NCBI RefSeq assembly: GCF_901709675.1
Contig: NC_051097.1
Location: forward strand, 5,806,039 to 5,870,038
From: Syngnathus acus
Lineage: Eukaryota; Chordata; Actinopteri; Syngnathiformes; Syngnathidae
Direction: 5' to 3'
DNA length: 64,000 nt
Position numbers and translations under genes: made by a program. Shown in pieces: positions 40,835 through 62,700 of the stretch (position 1 is the stretch's first letter; each line of letters begins with the position of its first letter). The notes beneath the pieces are model-generated. The model did no database searches. It was not told where the DNA came from and saw nothing but the letters and a program-made list of their open reading frames with translations.

Positions 40835-41130
40835 TCTCGCGTGAGTCGACGAGAATTCGACCCATGTGGAGGGAGGGAGGCGAGTGCGACGGTGCAACTA
40901 CTGCACGAACAAATTGCACTGATATTTTTGTTTTATTTGCGTGGAAAAAAAATCACCACGTAATCAATAGTATGTACAATATGTCTTTATTTACATAGAT
41001 GATGCCATCTTTGAGGCATGACTGCTTGTAAAGTGTAGTAGATATTTGACAATTCAGCATTACGCCAGAAGGGACAGCAACGAATTTTAATCATGCGCAA
41101 AAGCGAGTCGAGAAAGAGATTCTCGCGTGA
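40835..41130. promoter_or_regulatory. brix1/dnajc21 divergent promoter region with two TCTCGCGTGA boxes
   Basis: The two ATGs are 580 bp apart and head to head. The identical decamer TCTCGCGTGA occurs at 40835-40844 and 41121-41130. It is close to the TCTCGCGAGA element found in many vertebrate bidirectional and ribosome-related promoters. Start sites cannot be fixed from the sequence; the first box may fall in the brix1 5' UTR. Confidence 0.45.
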
Positions 41131-41396
41131 ATAGTGGCACGAATGGAAGATTCTCACTTGCCGTGTTATCATCAAAACCGGCTTTTTAAGCGATCTGATT
41201 GGACATTTGTCAAAAGCTGCAGGATCGCCACTATTTTGACTGTGTCTTGCAAAAAAATCAATAATTCCTCATCAAGTCGAGGTTATTTTACTTTAACCGA
41301 TATTCGGACCGGTACTTAGCGTGCTGCTATTAGCTACATGCTAACGAAGGTACAACGTGAACGGGAATATAAATATCGTATTTTAATATAACAACA

Positions 41397-45019
<3,623 letters not shown>

Positions 45020-46272
45020 CAACAATTTTGGTGGACTCAAATAGAAATGGACTGCTGGCCATCACAGCATGCCGTCGTGCATTTCACTTACTAAATGAAT
45101 ACAGTACAATTAAAAAAAACACAAAAGTCAATATTAAAAAAAGGAAAATGTTGCTTCCTTCATGTTTTCTAACTGCGGGGCAGGAGTTTTAATAACCCCA
45201 CAGTAGAAATTGTTCAGGGTGAATAAGACTGTCCATAAATCCACCCCTCACTAAAAATGATAGTTAAATGATGAAAGCTTCTGAAAAGTGCCTTGCTGTT
45301 AAACGCAGACAAAACCCAGAACCTCTAGACCAGGGGTCACCAACCTTTCTTAAACCGAGAGCTACTTCCTGGGTACTGATTAAGGCAAAGGGCTACCAGT
45401 GTCGCATTGCTTTAAGAGCGTCTTTATGTTTTAGGATGGCTTTACTGCTCCCACTTGCTTTCTTTGGAGGCATGATTAGGGGTTAATACAATCCTCAAAG
45501 TAACGAAAATACAATAACAACGGAGTCAGTCGGCATCCGGGCCGCGCGGTCGGGTTTTCTCGGGTCCTCCCGGCTCATCTCGCGAGGTTCGACCTCCGAA
45601 TTATGTTCGACAACCGAAGCAAAAAATCTCGAATTTTTTGTTAGAAGTCCGATTTGTTGGAGAACCAGGACGTTCGAAAACCGAGGTTTGGCTGTAAAAT
45701 AAATAGATGCAGCTGACTGACAAGTGCCGCTATTTGAGCTAATTTTAGAACAGTCCTGCGGGCGACTCGTGCGGTCCTCACGGGCGGCCTGGTGCCCGCG
45801 GGCAACGTGTTGGTGACCCCTGCTCGAGACTGTGAGGAAAAGTATCTCCACGTGTAAGACCACTTTTCCATTGAGACATTTTCTTTTGTCCTATTCCACA
45901 GCCGCATCAGCCATTGAAAATATGTTTCTGAGTTGGTCAGCCATTGAAGGCAGCGAGTTTCCAGGAAGGAAAAAAAAATATTGTCTTGCGTAGTCTGAGT
46001 AACGGAGGTAAAGCGGTTTAGAAAATGAATGGATGGATAGTGTAACAATTATGTAATGTCTTCTTTTTATTGCATTTACACTCGGCAACAAAGCAGTAAC
46101 AAATTAGTATTAAATCACGTGAGGTAGACGTCATCTTTTATAATCACGAATGTGTTTATGCCTTCATCGCAATGTGTAAAGTTTTTGAAAAGTCATCGTT
46201 ATGCAACGGAACAGGTTGAAAAGTGATGTACACTGTCGATGGCGCGTTTTTTTGTTTTTTTTTCGGCCGGGC
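45020..46272. other. dnajc21-agxt2 convergent intergenic region
   Basis: The region contains the 3' ends of both genes, the hAT MITE at 45331-45822 and a short remnant at about 46000-46035 ending GAATGGATGG. That remnant matches the tail of the SINE family seen at 58330. A minus-strand AATAAA at 46066-46071 is a likely agxt2 polyadenylation signal, about 200 bases past its stop. Confidence 0.55.
45331..45822. mobile_element. hAT-type MITE, 492 bp, with near-perfect 8-bp target duplication
   Basis: The termini are CAGGGGTCACCAAC and its inverted form GTTGGTGACCCCTG. Flanking octamers CTCTAGAC (45323-45330) and CTCGAGAC (45823-45830) differ at one base, as expected for an ageing 8-bp hAT target duplication. 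The interior has no transposase frame. Confidence 0.8.
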
Positions 46273-51725
<5,453 letters not shown>

Positions 51726-51940
51726 TTTTTTACGTCTTCTTTAAACTCAACACGTATTTTGTTTTTTTGCTGAATGTCACATAGATCGTCGCGGGACGAA
51801 GGCGAGAAGTTCTACCCGAACCCTACTAGAGTACAAAGTGTTTCAGAACGGAGGGTGTGGGGATGGTAGGCGGACTCTAAATAGCCTGCGGCCATTGCTT
51901 CGCCAGTTAAGATGGCAGGCTGACAGCTTGATCGACCAGA

Positions 51941-51984
<44 letters not shown>

Positions 51985-53295
51985 GAGCGTTTTCCCACAG
52001 TAAACTTGCTTATCTTATAAAGATGAGAACCAGATCGGGTACATTTATTATTACAGTGACACCAGCAAAAATTGTGTGTTCGTTTTCAAATTCACACAGT
52101 CAACTCATTCATTCATTCATTCTTACTGTTTTTCATTCATGCATTCATCCGAACTGCAACAACAATAGTCAGACGAAACAATAGTACCACTTTGTTCCCA
52201 GCCAAAAACATCCTTATAGAAATGACATAGCAGGTACATTGTATGCTTCTTTGGACACATTATTTCACATATAGAGGGTCAGGTGTTGCATTGCTACTGC
52301 GGCAATATAAACCACATTTGTGCATTGACTTATAAATATTTGTTCTATGGTTATTATCGTGTTTTTCTCTCCGCATCACAAAACCAAAAAAAGCCAAGAA
52401 AATGTTTTGGCGGTTCGATTGTACAGTCACTCAATAATAAGCTATAAGACACAACCTTGAAAATAATTCAGTCTGAAAAACAGATTTATAACGGGAAAAT
52501 CACCTAATGTAGATTAAAATAAATAGGTATCGTAACTGATTAATTTATTGTGTATTATTCTGTCATATGTGTGGAGTTGATTAATTGTATTTTGGAACAA
52601 TTAATACAAATTTGACTGTAGTTGGCTGCCCATACTACAGCCATACAGCACATACTTTGTGGTAAATTGGAAACAAATAAAATAAAAATGTTGAGTGAAC
52701 TTAAATTTCTAAAGCGACCAACCAATAAAATGTTCAGTTGGGGTATTCAAAAAAATATATTTCGTTTTTTTTCTTAAATATATAAGTAAAACAACTCAGC
52801 AAACTGTTTTGAAGCGAAGAACTTGCTTGCTTTGTTGTGCTAACGAAAATTGTTGACATAAAATTTAAATTTAAAGTTCAAACTTAAATCACTTTTACAC
52901 CACACCCTGCCAAAAAAAACAAGTTGTGTTTTGTACAATGCTTTGCATTTGATATATATCACCCCAGCCCAAATAACACCAAATACTCAAGCTTACAAAT
53001 ATAAATACCTACAACAAGATGTTCTGCTTTGTTATTTTACATGAGGTCCAAATTATTAGTAGAAGTCAAAATCCTACGTGAAAAGTCATGTTTGTTAAAA
53101 AACAAATCCAAATTTTGCAGGCGTAAAGGCTTGTTTTTGGTAAAATATTCACTTTGCGTTTATCAAGTTTTTTGAAAGAGTTAGCTTACTCATTTTTTTG
53201 GTGTATGAAAAATTCTGGGTCTCAAGTGCATGAAAATGGAGTCTGTCCCAAATTATGAGAATAACGTAAATGCCCGCCCCTAAACATAAGGACAC
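51726..53295. other. agxt2-prlr intergenic region
   Basis: Both neighbours are on the minus strand, so this holds the agxt2 promoter and the prlr 3' end. A (CT)n run covers about 51944-51983, roughly 220 bp upstream of the agxt2 ATG. The rest is AT-rich with no further exon recognised. Confidence 0.55.
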
Positions 53296-56200
53296 TCAGG
53301 ACGTTGTCAATGGAAATCCATTGGACGCGTCGACATAATCGCTTGCTGCCATGGTGGCGCTCTTCTGGCTCGTGGCGCCAAAGCTCATCCCACCCTCGTG
53401 CCCGTCCGCCGTTCCTTCCGACACTTTCTGGAGCAGCAGCAACATGTTGTCGCTGCCCACCTGCTTCACCCGGCTGTAGTCTCGCTTCTGAAAAGAGGGC
53501 GGCGGGGAGCAGTTCTCCCTCGGCTGGAGGATGACCACGTCGTCCTCCACGACCGTCTGCACGCCCACGTACTCCACGGACCAACGAGCGGGCGAAAGTT
53601 TGTGATCGGACGCGGCGATGTTGACGTCGCTACGGGCTTTGATTTGCTTGCACACCTGCGAGGGCCCCAGATGCTGAGAGAGGCTGTCGGAGAGGCTGTG
53701 AGAAGACCGCTTGGGGGGGCTGGTAAACACAGAAGTCCATGTCCTATCTCTCGTGTCTACCCTCGCATTCTCCCAGTCTTCCCGTTTGGCCCGCGTGCCG
53801 TCTTCGTGCTCTTTGGGCCGGCCGCACTTCTCCATCAGCAAGGTGTGACTATCACAGCTACCCCGGCCCGAATCGCTGTCGGACGCGGAGCTCTCCGACG
53901 TAGAGCTTTCCGGCTTGAAGCCGCGCCCGTCGAGGTCCTTGCTCCCTTCCAACATGGCCTCCCGCTCCTCGGAGATGTACACTTCCAGATACTCCACCAA
54001 CAGGTCCTCGTTATTAGACGATGACATTAGGGGAAAGTCGGACAGTACCAGCGCGTTGAAAATGTCTTTAGAGGTGCCTTTCTGCATGGGAAAAAGAAAT
54101 TTTGAGGATCTCAGTGTTGGGAAAAAAAAAAAAAAGGTTAGTACCTTCAGAAGCTGTTGATCGAATCCTTTTATTTTAGGACCAGGGACTGGTGGCAGGA
54201 GGCAGTGTTTCAAGCTTCTCAGATAAAAAGAAAGTGAAACATTAGAAACAAGACAAAAGATCTCAACCAAGGCTGAAATGATCAATAAATGTGTGGTGAC
54301 AAGCATTGTTCTGTTGTCAACAATTTTCCTTTCTTTATTTTTCTTTTTACCTGCGACTATTCATGTGCAGCAACCAGGTAATGAGGAAGATGGAAGTGCA
54401 AAAAGCTGTGATGATGATCCAGGCTGATTTTTCTCGAGGGACATCTGTGATGTGCAATTCAGGGAGAAACATCACAAACCAATCTTCTGTTTGGACTATA
54501 ATGTACAAGGTTACAAAACAAAATCTTTACGTGTGATTTCTTACAGTCAGGAAAAAAGATTTGGGACTCAGAGCTCCATTCACTCCAAAAGCCGTGGTCG
54601 GGTTTGCAGCGCACCTGAACGAGGTACAAGGTGCCGGAGCGAAGGCTAAAAATGTTGAACAGCTTCTGCTGGCCAGCCACGTGAGTCTGAACACACACAA
54701 GGCAGCATTTTCAAAGGGTCTGATAATACTCAAACTGAATACAATGGAGCACAGAGCGCTGCCAAGATTGGAAAAAGAGCTATTGAAAAAAACGATTCCC
54801 AATGTATGATGGTTGGAAGTCACTTTCCAGTTCACAATGGATGACGAAAAAGAAACTGTTTTCACACATTGTTGTCGGATTGGACTGTATTGTAACAGTG
54901 ACCCGATCAGAAAATGTCTTCTTTACAACTAAAATAGTTTGAAGAAATGGCATCAAACAATATTTTAAAAATGCTGCGTGTTACATTTAAGTCCTCAAAA
55001 CTAATAGTGAGGTTGGTTTTTAGCTACTACTAAACATCAAAAAGACATTTTGATGCACGTTTGTATCAAGAGTTTTATTTTTTTTTCTCTCAACACGTGT
55101 CAACCCCTAAGTTTATCGGGAATTAGTTTTGTAATTTTTGCATAAACCTACTAAGGGCAAAATCAAAACAACACTTCCGGCATTTGTGCTAAAGATCGGA
55201 GATAAAAGCGCATTCAACACAAAGCGGGGATTTTATACAGTGTCCTAATCCAAAGGAACAGCTGGCATTCGGACCGAGGCGTTTCAGCTCAGGTTTCAAC
55301 CGTTGGCTGCTGCCTCGGAGACTCCCCTTCAGAATACGATACTCCGAGTCGATGATGGTAGCAATAACGTGGATAATAGGTTACCTGTACCTACCTCCCA
55401 CTCGTTTTCCCCCTCGGACCGGATACGAAGCTCATAGATGAGTGTGATCCAGCCAGAGCGAGTGTCGGCCTGACGGGGCGGCTCCCACACCACTCGCAGG
55501 AAGGGCCAGCCTTTGTCCTCCATGATGTTCAGTGACACGTTCTCAGGAGGGTTGGGCTGGACTGCAGAGAAAAAAAACATCCATCCATCCATTTGGAGGT
55601 TTTCTGTGACTAATCAGATTGTGACTCAAGAACCAGTTGGGTCCTCACCGATGTAGACCACGTCGATGTCCACCGGGTCGGAAATGGCGCTGCCCAGTTG
55701 GTTGGTAGCCACCACGCTGATGATGTAGTTGACCCAGATGGATGTGTCGTTCTTGTTGAAGAAGCACGAGTTCTCGCCGCCAGTGGAGTAGTCGGGGCAC
55801 TCGTGCACAACGTCAGAGCTGGAGGCAGGAGATGGGGAGCGGGAGGACCGTTAATGGGCTGAGGAAGCATATGCTGATTATAGGGGGTTGTTTCTATAAA
55901 TGCAGCCGCACATGAAATGAACGCAGAAGTGCAGCGTGGTTAAATTGTTCTCAGCACTGAGTGGCTGAAAGATTGCATATGTGAAAATTGTCAAATGCAT
56001 TATAAAGCACTAGGCAAGGCAGGCAAGACAGCTTTAGTAGTGTTGTTCTTCATCATTCACTATTATTATTATTATTCGGCTTCTTCTATTTTATTCGCTT
56101 GCATTTTTCTCATTCCAAAAAGTTTCAGTTTTCGTAAAATTCTCAAATTCACGGCAAATTTTTCTCCATTTATTCTTAATGGCACATTTAACATTTCATA

Positions 56201-57225
56201 TTTACGTCGTTCCAGTTTGAAATTCACATCATTCAGTACGTTCAATTCACATTGGGGAAGATTTTCAACATTCCCAAAATTAAAAAAATTCACGTTTTCA
56301 CATTTAAAATTTGTGCTAAATTTGGCAAAAATGTGTTTTTCCCTTGTAATTGCTACATTTTTCAACCGATTCAAGCAGTTCCAACTTCCAACTGTTCATC
56401 CTTTGCCTACCTATTCCAAAACTTCCCCCTTACCAAAAATTAAAAATTTTCCACTTTAAAATTCACGCCAAATTTTACAAAATTGTGTTTTTCGCTTCTA
56501 ATTCCAACATTATTCAACCGATTCAACCTGTTCCAAATTTACACATCATTCTGTAGCATACCCCAAGTATTTATTCAGCTTCTTCGCCTTCACACGCAAT
56601 TCCTCCTGAAATTGCAAATTCGAGTTTCTTCCATATAGTGCTTCGCGTAATTGCAAAGCAACATTTAAAGGCAAAATATTATCAAACATCCATCAGTCCA
56701 TTTTCTGAACCGCTTATCCTCATGAGAGCTGCAGGCACCTGAACTGCTAACATTTTAAAGCAAAATGATGTAAGACATTTAAAAAAAGAGAAGAAGACAT
56801 TTAAAAGAAATGAGAGAAAAAGTAGTTGATCAAAGTTACTACAAGGGAATTATGCTGACCTTTCCTTGTGGTAGTACAGCGCGTACGTGGTAGGCAGTCC
56901 TCCGTCTGAACCAGGCTGCCACCAGCAAGTGAAGGTCTCTTTTTCGGGAGAGCGACAGCTGGTCAATGTGGGCTTCCCCGGCGGACTGAGACCTGAGAGG
57001 CAGGTAGGGCGGAAGCTTTAGATCAGCGAGAGCCGCGACCCTTATTTTTCTCATGGTCCAAGATCCAGATTGGGTCACACGTCACAATGACAAAATTCTG
57101 AACTTTAAAACAACCAGATTCGACTATCAGGAAATTGTGAAGGTATCCAGCTTAGAGAATGTACCTTTAGCGTGTGGTGTGATGGACAGCAACAGCAGGC
57201 AGGTCAATTCCAGAATGGTTCTCAT
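53296..57225 (-). CDS. prlr: Prolactin receptor, 8 coding exons
   Basis: This is a class-1 cytokine receptor of the plasma membrane that signals through JAK2-STAT5 and, in fish, acts in osmoregulation. Exons in transcript order: 57165-57225, 56860-56992, 55649-55818, 55395-55561, 54545-54686, 54351-54444, 54145-54217, 53296-54081. They total 1626 bases, 541 residues. It has a signal peptide (1 to about 20). The first fibronectin-III module shows both cysteine pairs ([25 protein letters not shown]). The second module carries the WSEWS box at 211-215. A membrane helix lies at about 232-250, and the proline-rich Box 1 LPPVPGPK at 263-270. The cytoplasmic tail keeps a DSGRGS degron at 350-355 and a terminal tyrosine (Y529, in SDYVDAS). 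Teleosts have two prolactin receptors (a and b); I cannot assign which. A non-coding 5' exon is expected upstream; an acceptor is visible near 57254. Confidence 0.95.
56311..56542. repeat. T-rich imperfect duplication in a prlr intron
   Basis: Two related blocks about 150 bp apart share TGTGTTTTTC, an ACATT-type core and CAACCGATTCAA. They sit within an AT-rich stretch (about 56060-56650) that begins with (TAT)n and a CGGCTTCTTC motif. This resembles a fish interspersed repeat with internal duplication, but its family is not identified. A short relic CCATTTTCTGAACCGCTTA at about 56700-56720 belongs to the SINE-tail family. Confidence 0.5.
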
Positions 57226-58313
57226 TGCGGCTCAGGGCACCACACAATTGACGGCTGCAAGATGGATAGAAATGACCAACAATGATAAGTGAGGAGTTGT
57301 GGTGTTTTTGAAAGTCATTCCTGCTTAAAAGATTTTATGACAAAAAGACCTACGGGATTGGAAAGTATAATATCACAATCAAATATTTATGTTAAATCAT
57401 CATGTCACATGAACAAATTCCATTTTTGTTTTTGAAAAATGTCTCAATATTATGAAAAAAATGTACAATGGTAAAAGTTCTCAAAATTAAGACTCAGACC
57501 AAAGCAATACAAATTTTGTTTTTCCGCCATATTGTGGAATTTTGGTTGCTAGGGAGTTATGTTTGAGTGAGATGAGAAGCTTCACTTGACAAAAGTTGTG
57601 CTTTAATGCTCTCTTGTGGCATGAACTGGAAATTATAAACCTGAGCAAACATCATTCTTCAAGAATACAGCAGACTAAAAAACCCCAAAAGGTTTTCATT
57701 ATAGATACGGTATTTTGCTCTTTGTGGAAGGTTACATGAAGGATTAAAAATGAACAATCCTCTCCATTTATGTCTAGTGTCAACCTCTGCCAGCTGGCAC
57801 ATGCAGTGTAAACAATTGCATAACTGGGCAGAAGCTAGCTTTTAGCATTGCTAGTTCACAGCGTGACCCTTTTTCATCTCTGAACCTGCCTAAGATGGCT
57901 GACGCGTGCTTCACCTGAAGCGCCATTTAAATGCACTCTTTTGGTGATGCCTCATTAACGTCGCCCATGATCTGGTAATTGGCATTAAGGTCACACCACT
58001 GGATTAGCCTCCCGCTGTATATAGCGGCGCTTGCGTAACTGGAGGGCCCACACCCAATAAGCTGCTAAGAAGACAGGAGAGAGCCACAAAACAATGTCAA
58101 CTATAAAGTCTTTCAGTGCTATGCAGGGACATGTTTCAACGTGTTAAACCGCTAAGTGGCCTAATTATTACTCTGAGGTATGATTGACCTCATCCCGAAT
58201 TGTTAAATCTAAATTTCAAACTGTCACATGGTGACACCCCGGTGTAATCGGAACCAATCAGAATACAGAATGAAAACTGGCCAACTGAATCCCCATAACG
58301 TAAATGTGGCGGA
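57226..58313. other. Upstream region of prlr, no coding exon seen
   Basis: It contains the end of the exon with the prlr ATG and its 5' UTR acceptor near 57254, then AT-rich sequence. No further recognisable protein-coding exon is present. Confidence 0.5.
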
Positions 58314-58329
58314 CCATTGGTTCAACTTC

Positions 58330-58701
58330 CATCCATCCATTTTCTGAACCGCTTAGTCCCCACGGGGGTCGCGGGTGTGCTGGAGCCTATCCCAGCCGTC
58401 ATCGGGCAGTAGGCGGGGGACACCCTGAACCGGTTGCCAGCCGATCGCAGGGCACACAGAGACAAACAACCATTTGCAATCGCACTCACACCTAGGGACA
58501 ATTTGGAGTCTTCAATCGGCCTACCAAGCATGTTTTTGGGATGTGGGAGGAAACCGGAGTGCCCGGAGAAAACCCACACGGGCCCGGGGAGAACATGCAA
58601 ACTCCACACAGGGAGGGCCGGAGGTGGAATCGAACCCGCACCCTCCGAACTGTGAGGCGGACGTGCTACCCAGTGTGCTACCCAGTGCGCCACCGAGCCG
58701 C
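58330..58701 (-). mobile_element. tRNA-derived SINE with perfect 16-bp target duplication
   Basis: On the minus strand the element begins CGGCTCGGTGGCGCACTGG. It has a clear polymerase III B box GGTTCGATTCC (58626-58636) and ends in GGATGGATG-type repeats. The flanks CCATTGGTTCAACTTC at 58314-58329 and 58702-58717 are identical, so insertion was recent. A 12-bp segment in the tRNA head (58663-58674) is tandemly duplicated at 58675-58686. Older relatives of the same family occur at about 31310, 34050, 46000, 56700 and 59040 in this window. Confidence 0.88.
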
Positions 58702-58717
58702 CCATTGGTTCAACTTC

Positions 58718-61700
58718 TACATTTTAAATCAAGACAATCGCAGTGTTATTTAAAAATTGTGCCTTCTCACTTCCATTGAGTTTTATAGACCGATTATGGT
58801 CAAGGTGGGTGAACATGCTGCAGGCTGGATTGAGCATTCACTGCTGTTGTCAAATTGAATATAACAGCACAAGGTTAGTCACATTCAAACCTGCTCACGT
58901 GGATTTTACAAAATGCTGCTGATTTAAGACCACATACATCTCTTTGCAAAGATGGATATCTATAGAGCTTTTGAGTTGGGGTCACTGTTGAACTGGAGCC
59001 TTCCTCAGATGACTTTGGGCGAGAGGTAAAATTTCAAATCTCTGGACAATTTAGACTCCTCAATCACCCTAACGTTCATGTTTTTTTGATACACAGGAGG
59101 AAGCCGAAATAGAAATAAAATCCACCTTCCTCATTTGACGGACACACACAGACACACACACACAATTTGCCGTTATAGGCCAACCTGCATGTTGTTGTAA
59201 TTGATTTAGAGAAATCCTTTCTGTAACATTGATGCCCGTAAATGTGCTGCAATGGACTTCCTTCCTTTAGCCTGTGCAATGAAGGACTGATGTAGCCACG
59301 AATATGACTCAAGTACAAAGTTAAAAAGCAGTCATTTTGGTTTTAATTCTTTCCTTTGATTTTTTTCCCCCCTTTTCTTTTAGAATCTCGCTTTGAGACG
59401 GGTCTAAGTGAACAGACAAAGCAGCTGATGTAAGAGCAGCAGCAGTAAAAGCCTTCACAGAGGTACAGTGGAGTGCAAACAGTCATTAGTAGCCTCTAAG
59501 CCATAAAAGCACAATTATGTTTCAATCTTAAATAAAGACAGCCTAAATTGTGTCCAAGTACTACTCTATATTACATTTGGCCATGAACATTCTATGGAAA
59601 TTCAATTAAAAAAGAAGCCTTTTACAACCTTTTAATCAATTAAATTTTAAAAGGCCACATCAGTGTCATCAACTAAAAGCCGACGACCGCGTTGATTTTT
59701 TTGTGTAAATGCAGTACGGACAGGTGAGACTATTTAGCTCAAAACCGACCAGTGGAATACACATCTAAGAATATTTAGAGCAACCGGTCAAAAGGACAAA
59801 AAATTCTGCAGTCACACTAACAAGCATCCATTTGGTGAATGTTAAATCTGATTGGTTAAGAGACAACAACCACAACTTGATATTAGACATTATTATTCTG
59901 GTTGTGTTAAGGGCCAGCAATAACAGCAATGAAGGCTGTGTAAGCTGCAGTAATTATTTTTTTCCCAGAGGATAAAGACATCTGTGAATATTATTATATT
60001 GTCTGTCTACATTTGTTGCTGCACCACTTGTGTTCAAATAGCATTCGCACTAATTAAATGTTCCATGCTATTCTGTTGGCTATGCTCGTTTTGATTGACA
60101 AGAAAAATGACAAGCCGAGCTTGAATGCAAGCCATTAACTGAAGAGTATACGTATATAGAAACACAGGTATGGTAACAGCGGAAAAGATTTAGTGTAATA
60201 GCCAACATCTCTCTAACTCTCAACCTGCTTGAACCAGACTCAAGTAAACGCCAGCAGACAAGCAGATCACGGAAATCCCATTACGAGATCTATCATAAGG
60301 CTTTTAAGCATATGCAATGACAATTCAGCTTTTACTAAAGGTAAAATTGTTTACTTTTAAATGACACTGGCAGAGAGCTATTTGTTTGTTTAAAATGTTG
60401 TTATAGTTGTTGTCCTATTGAGAGCTCTCCTAATATTTTGGTTCGGTCCTAGGAGTTAACATGTTACATATGACCTTAATATACCAGCTACAAACACATG
60501 GAAATAGATATTTACTCATTAAAATGTGTGTGTGTGTAATTTTCACTCACATGCAAGCACAAAATGAAGGGTGGGGGGGAACAACACTATGTGTTAGTTC
60601 CTTTGCAAATATTGTCAACTTGCAACAAGGTTGCCACAATTGTAAAGTTAAATGTAAATGTTATATTATTTTAATGATATTTTTATTGAAGTAATAATAT
60701 TCGTAAAATATTTTATTTGTCTCTATATTTTGGCAATTTATAGTTGATTAGAAATATATTTATGTTTTAAATATTTTTGTAAATATTGGTGTACTGCTTC
60801 ACTTATAATTGATATTAAATAATATACAATTTCAAACATCAAATATCAAACATATATACATACTACACTTAAAAAAACTCTACAATCACATAAAAATATT
60901 GAATTTCACTGTATATCGTGCTGTTATGCATAATGCATGTACCTTCAACATCCAGGTATGAGTCCACTGATGGAACATCTGCCCTGTAGGATAAATTTTA
61001 AAAATTTAAATCAAAATGAAAACTTACCAGATAATCAGTGTTTCAGCATATGTCTGTGTCAGCCGGCGGTGGCACTCCACACAAGAGCGGAGTGGTCCAA
61101 GTAATTCTCCACGGAGACGAGGCAGACATTAGTGGCAGAGCCGTACGTTTGGTTCCGCCTTAATGTGGGAGGAAACATCGCAACATCCCTCCGCCTCCCA
61201 TTAGGGGAGGAATGGGAGGGGGCGGGGGGCTGTTACGTCCAACAGGCGGAGTTGAAATACAACAGCAACAATTAACAACAATAATATTAAATGTCAAATA
61301 GAAAATGATAAATTATAATACATACGCACATAATACTGTATATATATTATTTCAAATCAGGCACCTTATCTCATAAATTGGTACAAATAGAGTGAGCCGT
61401 TATACCGAGTAGATATACTTGGTAGGCCTTTGCATCATGTCAGCACGTCCATTGACAATGTTTATGTGCATTATTTGGGGGGAAAAAACTACTGTGAGTG
61501 AGCTTTGCAACCACCAATGGCTTTGTGACAATCTCCGCTTCAGCTGTGCTTAGAAGCAACGGTATTATATAATGATGCCATCTGCTCTCCAGTACAAGCA
61601 AAAGTAAACAGCAGGATGAATGCCGCTGCAAATGCCCATTGGTGCCCTGGGTGCATGGACGTCAATAGTTTCCGTTCCATTTCCTCACTTGTCCCTCCTG

Positions 61701-62700
61701 TTAGTGGGTGTTAATAGTATCACAGCGCTACAATGTGAATAGATATGACTATGCTTGCTGATTCTGACATTTTCTTTGAGGAAGAGTGGGCTGCCGATGA
61801 TAAAAATATTCATATATCCTTGGTGATATTGCTTTTAAATCATTAAAGTGCCATTTTTGTGCAGAACCACGATCTATATTAACATCGTGGTGACATATTG
61901 ACATCTAGCGGTGAGATTGGGAATTGGCAAAACAGCACGAAAAGCCAGGGACACTCTCCCATTAATCATCATTTCATTACACTGTACTTTTCTTATGTAC
62001 TTTGAAGTGAAAAAAATTACAGGCTACTTCAAAGTTGGAAGGTGTCGTGATGTAGGGGCTTGGGCATAAGCTTTCAGATTCAGCCTTAAGCCTTTCGACA
62101 ACCCACAGCATTTATTATATTATCTGTGAATATCGGCGTATAAAGGTTTGTAAATGTAAATGGGCTGTTTCAATAAATATAATTGATTGATTTATGGATG
62201 TTACGCTGTTTGGTGTTATTTATAAATATGACCATTACTTCGTTGCTTCTTTGAAAGAAAAAATCATGCAACTGTGAACTTGACTGAAGAAGCCTACTAT
62301 ACTACTCCAACGAACAACTAATCATAATAATAATAATAATTTTGCATGTATCATTGTTGTCACCTATGACGGTATCTGGGACTGAGAATGCCGGACCTGT
62401 ACGTAAAGTTTCCCACGCCGACTTGAACTTTAGCCATTACGGGTAGTAAATAAAGGCTCCCGTTGCAAATTTTGGCTAGGTGTTTTAAGCCCCGCCCCCG
62501 ACCTGTCCACCTGGAGAACTACATACAATAGCAAACTCCTCGCCACGTATTAAAATCTAATACAATGCGTGCACGTAATAGGTATGATGTTATTTGTCGT
62601 GTTCAAGTTAGATAGATTGCGAGACAAAAAAAAAAAAAATGCAATATTACAGCTCCACACCCCTCTACAACATTCTAAGACGCTAGCTTGGCTGGGAAAC
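58718..62700. other. Gene-free stretch between prlr and the right-hand gene
   Basis: This is about 4 kb of AT-rich DNA. It includes a diverged piece of the SINE body at about 59040-59115 and a (CA)n patch near 59143-59162. Undefined prlr 5' non-coding exons may lie here. Nothing protein-coding was recognised. Confidence 0.5.

Noticed and set aside
53398-54024. 208-codon plus-strand open frame
   Set aside because: It is the antisense shadow of the last prlr coding exon, which has clear receptor motifs on the minus strand.
58622-58701. Functional tRNA gene on the minus strand
   Set aside because: A good B box is present, but no complete cloverleaf can be drawn and the sequence is the head of a SINE with a tail and target duplication.
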